Source of the DNA: Porphyromonas uenonis 60-3
GTDB taxonomy: Bacteria; Bacteroidota; Bacteroidia; Bacteroidales; Porphyromonadaceae
NCBI RefSeq assembly: GCF_000174775.1
Contig: NZ_ACLR01000214.1
Coordinates: 1 to 64,000 of the forward strand
Length of the DNA: 64,000 bases
Reading direction: 5' to 3'
Shown: piece by piece, positions 1-8,228 of the stretch
Position numbering within the stretch: position 1 is the stretch's first letter
Layout of the letters: the number at the start of each line of letters is the position of its first letter
Notes under the pieces: generated by a model
The model's input: only the letters and a program-made list of their open reading frames with translations
Database searches by the model: none
What the model was told of the DNA's origin: nothing
Position numbers and translations under genes: made by a program

Positions 1-143
1 TCCGGGAGCGCCCCCGCGGCAAGGGGTGGGAGCCCCCACCCCGACGAGCGGGTTCCCGAAGAGAAGTCGACCGAGCTTGCGAAACGAGAAAAAAACTTCG
101 CTTTTTACTTGCATTTGAACTTAGAAAGCAACGGGCTACTCCT
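1..143. other. GC-rich intergenic edge with inverted repeats
   Basis: No gene is supported here. Bases 25-44 hold a strong GC inverted repeat (GGGGTGGG, short loop, CCCCACCCC), and around 82-105 there is GCGAA ... TTCGC followed by T-rich sequence. Either could end transcription of dgt, which stops at 144 on the minus strand. The composition is GC-richer than the neighbouring intergenic DNA. The left context is cut off by the window edge, so its origin cannot be judged. Confidence 0.3.
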
Positions 144-1478
144 CTAGATTGCTGGCAGGCTCATGCCGGTGATGCGTCGGTAGAGGTCTAGCGCATAGGG
201 GTCGGTCATGCCAGAGATGTAGTCGAGCGTACACTGGAGCTTGCCGTAGATTGACGCTTCGTGCAGGTTGTACTGACTGCTCACCAGCGAGAGGAGCGTA
301 CGACTATACGCATCGTCCGGGTGTAGGAGCGAGTGCATCACTTTGTCGATCAACTCTGAGAAGATCCGATGCCCTGCCAGCTCCACGTCGATCACCGCCC
401 GCGCTGTGTAGATCTCACTCTGCGCCACCGCACTATTGGCTCGGTAAGCCGCATAGAGCCTCTCAGGCATTCGGCTAACCAGCGTCCCTGCGAAAGCGCC
501 CCGCAGTATCTCCTCCTCGTGCTCTATGAAGACCTCGGCACAAGCCTCCACGAGCATATTGATCGCCTTAGCTCTCAGGTAAGCGATCCGCTCATTACGA
601 TCGCCGATAGCCTCCATCGTGGCTAACACATGGTCGTGACTATCTGTGGGAAAGTAGCGCAGGAGCAGATCCACCGTACGTTCGTAGCTCAGGATGCGCA
701 GTTTGTAAGCATCCTCCACGTCCATCACCTGATAGCATATATCGTCGGCCGCCTCCACGAGGTAGACCAGCGGGTGACGCACGTAGTGTCCCGAGGCGGG
801 ATCTACAGGTAGGATGCCTAGGTAATTCGCCACATCAAGGTAGGTAGCCCGCTCTGACTGGAAGTAGCCAAACTTCCCGCTCTCAGGCGCCCTCGCCGAT
901 GACCAGGGGTACTTGACAATAGCTGCCAGCGTGGTATAGGTCAAAGCAAAGCCCCCGGGCCTGCGCCCTTCAAACTGATGCGTCAGCAGGCGAAAGCCGT
1001 TGGCATTGCCCTCAAAATAAGCGAAGTCCTCCCACGAGTGCCCCTCCCCTACTACGGCGTCATACCATTGGCGTCCATTGCCCTCGGTAAAGTAAGCCCG
1101 TATGGCCCGCTCGCCACTATGCCCGAAAGGGGGATTGCCCATATCGTGTGCCAGACAAGCAGCCGAGACGACCGTGGCGATGCTACCCCGATGAGGCGTA
1201 TCCTGATTGTCCGTCAGGCGGCACGCTATGTAGTTGCCCAGGCTGCGCCCCACACAGCTCACCTCCAAACTATGCGTCAGGCGGTTATGCACAAAGATGC
1301 TCTTAGGCAGGGGGAAGATCTGCGCTTTGTTTTGTAGTCTGCGAAATGGAGCCGAGAAGATCAGACGATCGTAGTCTCTGTCAAACTCCGTGCGCATCTC
1401 CATACCCCCAGAGAGTTGCGGAGCAGCTGCCCCAAAGCGTCGGTTAGAGATCAGCTGATCCCAGTTCATCCTACTCAT
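144..1478 (-). CDS. dgt: deoxyguanosinetriphosphate triphosphohydrolase (Dgt, HD superfamily)
   Basis: Predicted cytosolic dNTPase that splits dGTP (and often other dNTPs) into deoxynucleoside and triphosphate, affecting dNTP pools. The HD metal site is visible: RLTHSLEV (His about residue 69) and AHDMGNPPFGHSGE (HD about 111-112), with a later acidic stretch EAADD in the helical part. The reading frame is open up to 1541, but that start would lie inside the end of radA; MSRMNWDQL at 1478 (or the Met three codons later) fits Dgt N-termini better. The gene follows radA by about 13 bases and is probably co-transcribed. Length of about 444 aa is normal for bacterial dNTPases. Substrate range cannot be read from sequence. 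Confidence 0.9.
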   Translation of the reverse strand: MSRMNWDQLISNRRFGAAAPQLSGGMEMRTEFDRDYDRLIFSAPFRRLQNKAQIFPLPKSIFVHNRLTHSLEVSCVGRSLGNYIACRLTDNQDTPHRGSIATVVSAACLAHDMGNPPFGHSGERAIRAYFTEGNGRQWYDAVVGEGHSWEDFAYFEGNANGFRLLTHQFEGRRPGGFALTYTTLAAIVKYPWSSARAPESGKFGYFQSERATYLDVANYLGILPVDPASGHYVRHPLVYLVEAADDICYQVMDVEDAYKLRILSYERTVDLLLRYFPTDSHDHVLATMEAIGDRNERIAYLRAKAINMLVEACAEVFIEHEEEILRGAFAGTLVSRMPERLYAAYRANSAVAQSEIYTARAVIDVELAGHRIFSELIDKVMHSLLHPDDAYSRTLLSLVSSQYNLHEASIYGKLQCTLDYISGMTDPYALDLYRRITGMSLPAI

Positions 1479-1491
1479 TATTGTATAGTGT

Positions 1492-2916
1492 CTATTGTCT
1501 TTGTGAGAAGAGTGTTCTGAAGGCGTGATCCACCCGATCACACGGCACGATCTCTATGTCATAGTTTCGCTGTTGCAGGCTCTTAGCATTTGCCTTGGGG
1601 ATCAGTATCCGCGTGAAGCCCAGACGATGCGCCTCCGCAATGCGTCGCTCTATACGGCTCACGGCACGTATCTCGCCAGCCAGCCCCACCTCGCCCGTCA
1701 TGCAGGTCTTCGAGGGGACGGCTATGTCCAGATTGGAGGAGAGGACGGCACAGAGGACCGCTAGATCCACGGCAGTATCGTTGATCTTGATGCCACCCGT
1801 GATGTTGAGAAAAACGTCCTTCTGTATGAGCTTGAAGCCAGCCCGCTTCTCCAAAACGGCCAGCAGCATGTTGAGTCGCCTCAGGTCAAAGCCCGTGGTG
1901 GACCTCTGCGGGTTATTGTAAATGGCGGAACTGACCAAGGCTTGCGTCTCGATCATGATCGGACGAATACCCTCCACGGCGCAGGCGACCACGACGCCAC
2001 TGAGTCCCTCCGTATTGCCCGAGATGAGATGCTCCGAGGGATTGCTCACAGCGACTAGACCCGAGCTATTCATCTCGTAGATGCCGAGATCGTCGGTAGA
2101 GCCAAAGCGGTTCTTATGGCTACGCAAGATGCGGTAGAGATGCTGCTTGTCACCCTCAAACTGCAAGACCGTGTCTACCGTATGTTCCAAGATCTTCGGG
2201 CCCGCTATGGAGCCCTCTTTGTTGATATGCCCAATGACGATCACGGGGATGCCACTACTCTTGGCAAAGTGCAGGAGCAGGTTGGCGCACTCCTTAATCT
2301 GGCTGATGGATCCAGGCGAAGATTCGGAGCGCGCAGTCGTAACCGTCTGAATACTGTCGATGACCAGCAGGTCGGGCGCTATCTGCAGTGCCTTCAGGAG
2401 TATGTTGTCCAGGTCGGTGTCGCAGTAGATGAGGCACTGCTCCGAGTGTATGCCGATGCGGTCGGCACGCAGCTTGAGTTGCTGGGCACTCTCCTCGCCC
2501 GATACATAGAGCGTCTTGAGCTCTGGACAGCGCAGCACGGTCTGAAAAATCAGTGTAGACTTACCAATACCTGGCTCACCACCCAGCAAGGTAAAGGAGC
2601 CTTGTACCAGCCCACCTCCGAGGAGGCGGTTTAGCTCTTCGTCGTGCAGATCTACCCGACTCTCCTCGCTTCCTTCGATCAGTTGTATGGGACGCACCTC
2701 CTCAGAGTGAAGGCCGTCCCACGTAGCGCCCTCGTGGATCTGCTTGAGCTTACGCTGTATCTCTTGCGCTGGTGTCGAGCGCCCCGAGGTCGTCTCTGGC
2801 TGAGCCAGCTGCTCCTCGATCGTATTCCACTCCTGACACTCGTTACACTGGCCTTGCCAGCGACTGTAGGTAGCGCCACAGGCACTACACTTGTATATCG
2901 TCTTAACCTTTGCCAT
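1492..2916 (-). CDS. radA: DNA repair protein RadA
   Basis: RadA (Sms) is a RecA-like ATPase that helps process recombination intermediates. Domains in order: an N-terminal four-cysteine zinc finger (Cys 10, 13, 24 and 27), a RecA-type core with Walker A GGEPGIGKST at 112-121, the RadA-specific KNRFG motif around 267-271, and a C-terminal Lon-protease-like domain without need for catalytic activity. The 474 aa length is typical. The start ATG at 2916 begins MAKVKTIYKCSACG, the expected N-terminus. It leads a two-gene transcription unit with dgt. A TAnnTTTG-type element lies about 50 bases upstream. Confidence 0.96.
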   Translation of the reverse strand: MAKVKTIYKCSACGATYSRWQGQCNECQEWNTIEEQLAQPETTSGRSTPAQEIQRKLKQIHEGATWDGLHSEEVRPIQLIEGSEESRVDLHDEELNRLLGGGLVQGSFTLLGGEPGIGKSTLIFQTVLRCPELKTLYVSGEESAQQLKLRADRIGIHSEQCLIYCDTDLDNILLKALQIAPDLLVIDSIQTVTTARSESSPGSISQIKECANLLLHFAKSSGIPVIVIGHINKEGSIAGPKILEHTVDTVLQFEGDKQHLYRILRSHKNRFGSTDDLGIYEMNSSGLVAVSNPSEHLISGNTEGLSGVVVACAVEGIRPIMIETQALVSSAIYNNPQRSTTGFDLRRLNMLLAVLEKRAGFKLIQKDVFLNITGGIKINDTAVDLAVLCAVLSSNLDIAVPSKTCMTGEVGLAGEIRAVSRIERRIAEAHRLGFTRILIPKANAKSLQQRNYDIEIVPCDRVDHAFRTLFSQRQ

Positions 2917-2964
2917 CTATCATGAATGCGCCAGCTCTTACGGTGAGCTACTCACATTGCTAGG

Positions 2965-2972
2965 CAAATGTA
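2965..2972 (-). promoter_or_regulatory. -7 element for radA-dgt
   Basis: CAAATGTA on the plus strand reads TACATTTG on the minus strand, matching the Bacteroidetes -7 consensus TAnnTTTG, about 50 bases upstream of radA. This octamer pattern is expected about once per 4 kb per strand by chance, so position relative to a start codon is the real evidence. Confidence 0.5.
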
Positions 2973-2979
2973 CTCAAAT

Positions 2980-3009
2980 CTAGAGAGACTAGAAGTTAGA
3001 GATTAGAGC
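2980..3009. repeat. degenerate TCTAAyyTC tract (minus orientation)
   Basis: Purine-rich run of AGAAGTTAGAGATTAGAG type, the complement of the TCTAAyyTC tracts found at six other places in the window. It lies directly beside the left end of the MITE at 3013. Confidence 0.6.
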
Positions 3010-3012
3010 ACG

Positions 3013-3329
3013 CAGGGCTGACGCATTATATATAGCTATTGCTGTCCAGTGAAAGCTTTTTGAGGGGGCAACGGGTAGATCGTTCTGCAGAAATGAGCTA
3101 ACTATCAGTACCACTTGGGTGAAACTAAAGTTTCCTAGGCATGACACTAAAGTTTCCTAGGTATGAAACTAGAGTTTCCTAGGCATGAGACTAGAGTTTC
3201 CTACGAAGAAAACTGTAGATTGGTCGAAGTCGAGTAGTCGGACAGCAATACTATATAATGAATTCATCCAAGTCTCGCTTGTCGCTAATGTGTAGCTCCT
3301 AACGGAGCAATTATAATGCGTCAGCCCTG
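3013..3329. mobile_element. family B MITE, copy 1, with internal 22-bp minisatellite
   Basis: The ends are perfect 18-bp inverted repeats: CAGGGCTGACGCATTATA at 3013-3030 and its reverse complement at 3312-3329. Inside, 3121-3208 is four tandem units of exactly 22 bp, each with the palindrome GAAACT-AG-AGTTTC (or AA in the centre) followed by CCTAGG and a short spacer. A fifth unit is degenerate. A second copy lies at 62829-63158. There is no transposase and no convincing gene inside. The design, a minisatellite inside a MITE, resembles the BrickBuilt elements I recall from P. gingivalis; this was not checked. Confidence 0.85.
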
Positions 3330-3386
3330 TTCTAGACTCCGCCCATCTCACGAGTAGCTCGATGTAGCAACGCACACGTTTCGCTC

Positions 3387-3433
3387 TAATCTCTAATTTC
3401 TAACCTCTAATCTCTAACCTCTAACCTCTCTTT
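3387..3433. repeat. TCTAAyyTC tract upstream of ksgA
   Basis: About five degenerate 7-8 base units of the type CTAATCTCTAACCTCTAA in the plus orientation. The tract ends about 28 bases before the ksgA -7 element. Function unknown. Confidence 0.65.
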
Positions 3434-3460
3434 AATCTCGCTTCCTTGACGGAAATGTTG

Positions 3461-3468
3461 TACTTTTG
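3461..3468 (+). promoter_or_regulatory. -7 element for ksgA
   Basis: TACTTTTG matches TAnnTTTG and lies 23 bases before the ksgA ATG. I see no clear -33 TTTG at the usual spacing. Confidence 0.6.
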
Positions 3469-3491
3469 ACACGACAACGAGCGAAAGAACT

Positions 3492-4307
3492 ATGGAATCT
3501 GTACGAGCGAAGAAATATCTAGGGCAACACTTTCTCACTGATCTCGGTGCAGCGCAGCGCATTGCCGACTCGGTGGCGGACTACCTCGGCACGCCGATCC
3601 TAGAGGTGGGACCAGGTATGGGCGTCTTGACGCAGCCACTCCTAGAGGCGGGGCACGACCTGCAGGTGATCGACATAGATCATGAGAGTATTGAGTATCT
3701 GCACCAGCACTTTCCACAGCTAAGCCAGGAGGGGCGGATCATCGAGGGAGACTTCCTCAAGCTACCCGCTGAGGAGCTGATCCCTGGACGAGCGGACACG
3801 CCTTTTGTGGTGATCGGCAACTATCCGTACAACATCTCTTCGCAGATCTTCTTCCGTATCCTAGAGCTGCGTGAGCGCATCCCAGCCGTGGCGGGTATGC
3901 TACAGCATGAGGTGGCGCAGCGACTCTGCGCTTCGCCTGGCGGTCGTGACTACGGTATCCTGAGCGTCTTGCTCCAGTGCTGGTACGACTGCGACTACCT
4001 CTTTAAGGTCTCAAAGCGGGACTTCAATCCACCGCCCAAGGTGGACGGGGGCGTGATGATCGCTCGACGGAATGGACGCACGTCGCTCCCCTGCGATGAG
4101 ACCAACTTCAAGCGGGTGGTCAAAACGGCCTTCGGACAGCGACGGAAGATGCTGCGCAATGCCCTGCAATCGCTCTTTGGCAAAGAGTTTCCCTATGCCG
4201 ATCACGACATCTTTACGCTCCGTGCAGAGCGCCTCTCGGTGGAGGACTTCATCGGTCTCACCTTGATGTACGAAGCACTACCCCAAGAGAACACAACAAC
4301 ACTTTAG
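3492..4307 (+). CDS. ksgA: 16S rRNA dimethyladenosine transferase KsgA
   Basis: KsgA dimethylates the two adjacent adenines in the 3' terminal hairpin of 16S rRNA during small-subunit assembly, using S-adenosylmethionine. The N-terminus KKYLGQHFL is characteristic. SAM motif I is EVGPGMGVLT at 38-47, and the catalytic NYPYN motif is at 110-114. The C-terminal helical part is complete, giving 271 aa, a usual length. A -7 element sits just upstream. The alkaline phosphatase gene starts 8 bases after the stop, so the two are likely co-transcribed although functionally unrelated. Confidence 0.96.
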   Translation: MESVRAKKYLGQHFLTDLGAAQRIADSVADYLGTPILEVGPGMGVLTQPLLEAGHDLQVIDIDHESIEYLHQHFPQLSQEGRIIEGDFLKLPAEELIPGRADTPFVVIGNYPYNISSQIFFRILELRERIPAVAGMLQHEVAQRLCASPGGRDYGILSVLLQCWYDCDYLFKVSKRDFNPPPKVDGGVMIARRNGRTSLPCDETNFKRVVKTAFGQRRKMLRNALQSLFGKEFPYADHDIFTLRAERLSVEDFIGLTLMYEALPQENTTTL

Positions 4308-4314
4308 ATAGACT

Positions 4315-6006
4315 ATGAAAAGCTTCTCACATATCTTACTGCTCCTCCTAGCGTCGCTCTCACTGGTGGCGCAACAACAGAAATATCCACTACCCGAGCA
4401 CCCCGCCAAGAATGTGATCCTCCTCATCTCGGACGGGACTTCGCTACCGGCGGTTTCGCTGGCTCGCTGGTATCAGAGAGCGCTCAATCCTCAGGCGCAG
4501 CACCTATCGCTCGACCCTTATCTCTCGGGGAGCGTCATCACCTACTGCTCCAATGCGCCGATCGGGGACTCGGCACCGACAACTTCGTGCTATATGACGG
4601 GCGTGCCCTCGATAGATGGCTTCATCGCAACCTATCCGTACAGTGAGCCACACAATGATCTCGTACCGCTGGACTCCTCGTGGGCTTACCGTCCTGTGGT
4701 GACCCTTATGGAGGCTGCCAAGCAGACGCAGGGCAAGCGTATCGGGGTGGTCTGCACGTGTGAGTTTCCCCACGCTACGCCAGCTGACTGCACGGCTCAC
4801 TCGTCCTCTCGCAAGCTCTACAAGAGCATCGTACCGCAGATGGTGGACAACGGAGTGGACATCCTACTGGGCGGTGGTACCTCGCTGATGACGAGCGAAC
4901 TAAAGAAGCGACTGAACCGTCAGGGTATAGCACTGTACCTCGATGATCTCGCAGCTATGCGGACGCATCGTGGGGGTGGTATGTGGGCGCTTTTTGACAA
5001 GATGGATATGCCGTACGACTTGGATCGTCGCTCGCTGGGAGATACGCTACGCTACCCTTCGCTGGCTGAGATGACGGAGACGGCAATACGTAATCTGGAG
5101 AACCCTAACGGCTTTGTCCTAATGGTGGAGGGAAGCAAGGTGGACTGGGCAGCTCACGCCAACGACCCCGTGGCGATGGCTACGGAGTTTCTAGCTTTTG
5201 ACAAGGCGGTAGCTGTGGCGCTGGACTATGCGCAGCGGGACGGGAATACGATCATCCTCGTAACGGCTGACCATGGCAATAGTGGTATGAGCATAGGTCG
5301 TGTGGACAGGGGCTATGCGCGTCTGACTCTAGACGAACTGATTATGCCACTGACACGCTTTCGCTATAGCTCGGTGGAGCTGGGGCGCAAGACAAGTCAG
5401 ACGGCGCTCTCACACCTAGCCGACAGTCTCTACCTATGGACCAGCATACGTCCCTCGGAGGAGGAGCTGGCAGAGATCAATGCGGTGGAGGACTATGCCT
5501 GCTCAACGCTATCGGCGGAGCAGCGCAAGGCTAAGTATGCGGAGTATGGATGGAGTCAGAAGTATCGTCTGAAGGAGTACTTCGTAGACTGGATGAAGCG
5601 ACACCTGCTCATTGGCTTTACAACGCATGGGCATACTGGCGAAGAGGTCTTTCTCGCTAGCTATACGCCTCAACGGTTGACACCGATCAGAGGTTGCGTG
5701 ACGAACATTGACCTGCACAACTATATGCGTACGCAACTGGGGCTGAAGCAGACGATGCTGGAGCTGTCGGAGGAGTACTATGCACCACACGATGCGCTCT
5801 TTCCTCAAGCTCAGTACGAGATAACGGGTGACCAGCCGGAGGAGAAGCGGATCATGATCCACTACCAGGGGCACCAGATCGAGCTACGCGCTTACCAGCG
5901 CAGAGCTTGGGTAGACGGGGTGGAGCGAGAGCTTCCGACGCCTGTGATCTATGTCTCGGAGACGAATAAGTTCTATCTGTCTCGTGCCTTGGCGCAGCAA
6001 CTTTGA
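4315..6006 (+). CDS. secreted alkaline phosphatase
   Basis: Predicted periplasmic or surface phosphomonoesterase of the PhoA superfamily. An N-terminal signal peptide (MKSFSHILLLLLASLSLVAQQ) is followed by the metal-site motif ISDGTS (about 39-43), the nucleophile motif GDSAPTT with Ser about 86, and the metal ligands TADHG around 317-321. A late THGHTGE motif around 440 supplies another metal histidine. At 563 aa it is longer than E. coli PhoA, with an extra C-terminal region. It follows ksgA by 8 bases, so expression is probably not purely phosphate controlled. Whether it belongs to the PhoA or a bacteroidal PhoX-independent subgroup is unresolved. Confidence 0.9.
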   Translation: MKSFSHILLLLLASLSLVAQQQKYPLPEHPAKNVILLISDGTSLPAVSLARWYQRALNPQAQHLSLDPYLSGSVITYCSNAPIGDSAPTTSCYMTGVPSIDGFIATYPYSEPHNDLVPLDSSWAYRPVVTLMEAAKQTQGKRIGVVCTCEFPHATPADCTAHSSSRKLYKSIVPQMVDNGVDILLGGGTSLMTSELKKRLNRQGIALYLDDLAAMRTHRGGGMWALFDKMDMPYDLDRRSLGDTLRYPSLAEMTETAIRNLENPNGFVLMVEGSKVDWAAHANDPVAMATEFLAFDKAVAVALDYAQRDGNTIILVTADHGNSGMSIGRVDRGYARLTLDELIMPLTRFRYSSVELGRKTSQTALSHLADSLYLWTSIRPSEEELAEINAVEDYACSTLSAEQRKAKYAEYGWSQKYRLKEYFVDWMKRHLLIGFTTHGHTGEEVFLASYTPQRLTPIRGCVTNIDLHNYMRTQLGLKQTMLELSEEYYAPHDALFPQAQYEITGDQPEEKRIMIHYQGHQIELRAYQRRAWVDGVERELPTPVIYVSETNKFYLSRALAQQL

Positions 6007-6031
6007 GACTGTTGCACAAGTCAACAGTCTC
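6005..6031. terminator. convergent terminator hairpin, dispersed 27-bp palindrome
   Basis: GAGACTGTTG at 6005-6014 pairs with CAACAGTCTC at 6022-6031 around a 7-base loop. It overlaps the last codons of the phosphatase gene and lies 8 bases from the end of the convergent EamA gene, so it could end both transcripts. The same stem, with the loop in reverse orientation, recurs at 21865-21891. Confidence 0.7.
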
Positions 6032-6038
6032 ACTTTAG

Positions 6039-6959
6039 CTAGGCCCGCTTGAGTCGGCGCATCAAGAGGGGCGATACGACGAGTAGCAGGACGGCCATTA
6101 GGACGACGCCAATGCCGATCCCTTGACCTAGAGAGAGCTCCTCGCCTAGAGCGAAGGCGCCCACGACCACGGCTGTGAGTGGCTCCAATGCTCCCATGAT
6201 GGCGGTCGGTGTAGAGCCTATCCGCTGCACCGCCCAGACGAGTGTGATATTAGCACAGACGGTCGGGATGAGTGCCAGCAGGGCGGTGTAGATCCATTGC
6301 GTCTCATTGTCCAAGAGGAGGCTGGCACCTGTGGCTTTGCAAAAGAGCGCGAAGAGTATGGTCGAGAGTCCCATCACGTAGGTGGTTAGCTTAAAGCTAC
6401 TCATCGGCTCTAGACGAGCGTGCCGCAGGATGACGATGTAGGTGGCGTAGCAAAAGCCCGAGAAGAGCACCGTGAGCAACGGTCTGAGTGAGATAGCGGT
6501 CACGTCTGACTCAAAGAAGCCTGAGATGAGCGACACGCCACTTAAAGCTAAGAGGACGGCCAGCCCTTGTAGTACGTTGATCCGCTGACGAAAGACGAGA
6601 AACATGAGTAGCACGACAAACGTTGGGTAGCTGAAGTGTAGTACCGTAGCGACACCCGACGGCATGTGCTGATACCCCTCAATGAGCAGAAAAGAGGAGA
6701 AGAAATACAAAACCGACAAGGCGAGCAGGATCAAGAAGCTCCGCAGCGATACCCGCAGAGACTCTCTACGTATCACGACGATGCTACCGACGATAAGCGC
6801 TGCGATGAGAAAGCGGTACATGAGCACCGTCCCCTCCGACACGCCTTGCGATAGCACAGGTATGCTGAGCAGTGGTATCAGCCCAAAGGTAGCGGAGGAG
6901 ATGAGCCCCATCAGATAGCCCAGCCAGTCGGTTGCGGAGGTACTTGTCTTGTCAGTCAT
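6039..6959 (-). CDS. EamA/DMT-family transporter
   Basis: Inner-membrane protein with about ten hydrophobic segments arranged as two EamA repeats (roughly residues 15-150 and 165-300), as in the drug/metabolite transporter superfamily. The second repeat carries the typical PTAIMGALEPLTAVVVGA segment. Members export metabolites such as amino acids, or drugs; the substrate here cannot be predicted. The length of 306 aa is normal. It stands downstream of rpoD, separated from it by a terminator hairpin, and no clear -7 element was found for it. Confidence 0.85.
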   Translation of the reverse strand: MTDKTSTSATDWLGYLMGLISSATFGLIPLLSIPVLSQGVSEGTVLMYRFLIAALIVGSIVVIRRESLRVSLRSFLILLALSVLYFFSSFLLIEGYQHMPSGVATVLHFSYPTFVVLLMFLVFRQRINVLQGLAVLLALSGVSLISGFFESDVTAISLRPLLTVLFSGFCYATYIVILRHARLEPMSSFKLTTYVMGLSTILFALFCKATGASLLLDNETQWIYTALLALIPTVCANITLVWAVQRIGSTPTAIMGALEPLTAVVVGAFALGEELSLGQGIGIGVVLMAVLLLVVSPLLMRRLKRA

Positions 6960-6985
6960 ATGATATAAGATTATTCGTAATAGAA

Positions 6986-7039
6986 AAGGAGCCTCATTGC
7001 TCTAGCTACAGTCGTACGCTAGACCAATGAGGCTCTTTA
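6986..7039 (-). terminator. terminator of rpoD
   Basis: An 11-bp stem, GAGCCTCATTG at 6989-6999 with CAATGAGGCTC at 7025-7035, encloses a 25-base loop. On the minus strand it is followed by CTTTTCT, so it fits termination of rpoD. Confidence 0.75.
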
Positions 7040-7080
7040 TATGATAGCGTGATATGCGCCTCGGCTATCGAGCGAGACGA

Positions 7081-7941
7081 CTATCCGAGATATGCCTTTA
7101 GGTACTCGCAGCGATCGGACTGCTTGAGACGACGGATCGCTTTCTCCTTGATCTGACGCACACGCTCACGAGAGAGCTTGGTGCGCTCGCCGATCTCCTC
7201 AAGGGTCATCTCAGGACACCCGATACCGAAGAAGCAACGTAGCACCTCCGCCTCACGATCTCCCAGCTGCTCGAGGATACGATCTATCTCGGCAGAGAGC
7301 GACTCATTGATCAGACTGCTATCGGTCGAGGGCGTATCCTCATTGACCAGGACATCCAGCATGTTATTGTCCTCTCCCTCTACAAATGGAGCGTCAAGCG
7401 ACTGATGCTTACCCTGCACCTTGAGCGCCTCACGGATCTTGTCCTCGGGGAGCTCTAGCTCGTCAGCAATCTCCTGCGGACTAGGACGACGACCATTGAG
7501 TTGCTCAAACTTAACGATCGCCTTATTCATCTTCTGCTGCAGTCCCACCTGGTTGAGTGGCAGACGCACGATGCGTGACTGCTCGGCGAGTGCCTGCAGG
7601 ATAGACTGTCGGATCCACCATACAGCGTAGGAGATGAACTTAAATCCACGTGTCTCGTCAAACTTCTCAGCGGCCTTGATCATTCCAATGTTTCCCTCAT
7701 TGATCAGGTCGGGCAGGCTCAGTCCTTGATTCTGATATTGCTTTGCCACAGAGACGACAAACCGGAGATTGGCCTCAACCAGTTTGTTCAATGCTCGCCG
7801 ATTACCACGATGTATCTCACGCGCTAGCTCCACCTCCTCCTCGGGAGATATGAGGCTCGTCCGCCCGATCTCTTGGAGGTAACGATCCAGCGATGCACTC
7901 TCACGGTTGGTGATCGACTGATTGATTTTTAATTGTCTCAT
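7081..7941 (-). CDS. rpoD: primary sigma factor RpoD (SigA)
   Basis: Housekeeping sigma factor of the short Bacteroidetes type, lacking the long sigma region 1.1. [22 protein letters not shown] is the conserved bacteroidal N-terminus, so the start is placed at the second Met (7941) rather than at 7947. Region 2 carries [17 protein letters not shown] and [16 protein letters not shown] (about 80-140); region 4 ends with the helix-turn-helix [17 protein letters not shown] (about 250-270). The 286 aa length is standard. It is the factor expected to read the TAnnTTTG elements listed here. It is transcribed alone, from a -7 element at 8061 to a terminator at 7039. Confidence 0.97.
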   Translation of the reverse strand: MRQLKINQSITNRESASLDRYLQEIGRTSLISPEEEVELAREIHRGNRRALNKLVEANLRFVVSVAKQYQNQGLSLPDLINEGNIGMIKAAEKFDETRGFKFISYAVWWIRQSILQALAEQSRIVRLPLNQVGLQQKMNKAIVKFEQLNGRRPSPQEIADELELPEDKIREALKVQGKHQSLDAPFVEGEDNNMLDVLVNEDTPSTDSSLINESLSAEIDRILEQLGDREAEVLRCFFGIGCPEMTLEEIGERTKLSRERVRQIKEKAIRRLKQSDRCEYLKAYLG

Positions 7942-8060
7942 TGCCATGGCTATACTCGATTTAAAGGGTTAACTCTACAATGCGCTCACGCACTCTAATC
8001 ATCCACAACAGAGCGCTCTGCGCAAAAGGGTACAAATACTCAGTGTACTCAAACCGAATG

Positions 8061-8068
8061 CAAAGGTA
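8061..8068 (-). promoter_or_regulatory. -7 element for rpoD
   Basis: CAAAGGTA on the plus strand is TACCTTTG on the minus strand, about 120 bases before the rpoD start. The palindrome at 8088-8114 lies where the -33 region would be. Confidence 0.55.
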
Positions 8069-8076
8069 GCAAAAAC

Positions 8077-8114
8077 AAATGACATGCCTAGATTCCGCAA
8101 ATTGCGGAATCTAG
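8077..8114 (-). terminator. perfect palindrome and T-tract ending the PBP1A transcript
   Basis: Bases 8088-8114 form a perfect 27-base palindrome: CTAGATTCCGCAA, a single central A, then the reverse complement. On the minus strand it is followed by a T-rich run within 8070-8080. It lies downstream of the PBP1A stop at 8229 and touches the rpoD promoter, so termination and initiation may be tightly packed here. Confidence 0.7.
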
Positions 8115-8228
8115 GGGATAGATGAACCTTTTTAGAGTCTGAGTAGCACTCTTATTTAGTCTTTGGAGAGGATCCGTAGCTCCATCTCTCTTGTAGTTAG
8201 AGAGACTAACGTCCAAAAGTTTATTTTG

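Noticed and set aside
978-1337. 119-residue plus-strand frame opposite dgt
   Set aside because: It is an antisense shadow of a well-supported gene with no start signal of its own.
3013-3329. Target-site duplication around the MITE
   Set aside because: The bases flanking the inverted repeats (GCACG on the left, TTCTA on the right) do not match, so the duplication has decayed or was never formed.
3169-3375. Small minus-strand reading frame inside the MITE
   Set aside because: It spans tandem units and the right inverted repeat, has no supported start, and copy 2 of the MITE does not preserve the full frame.
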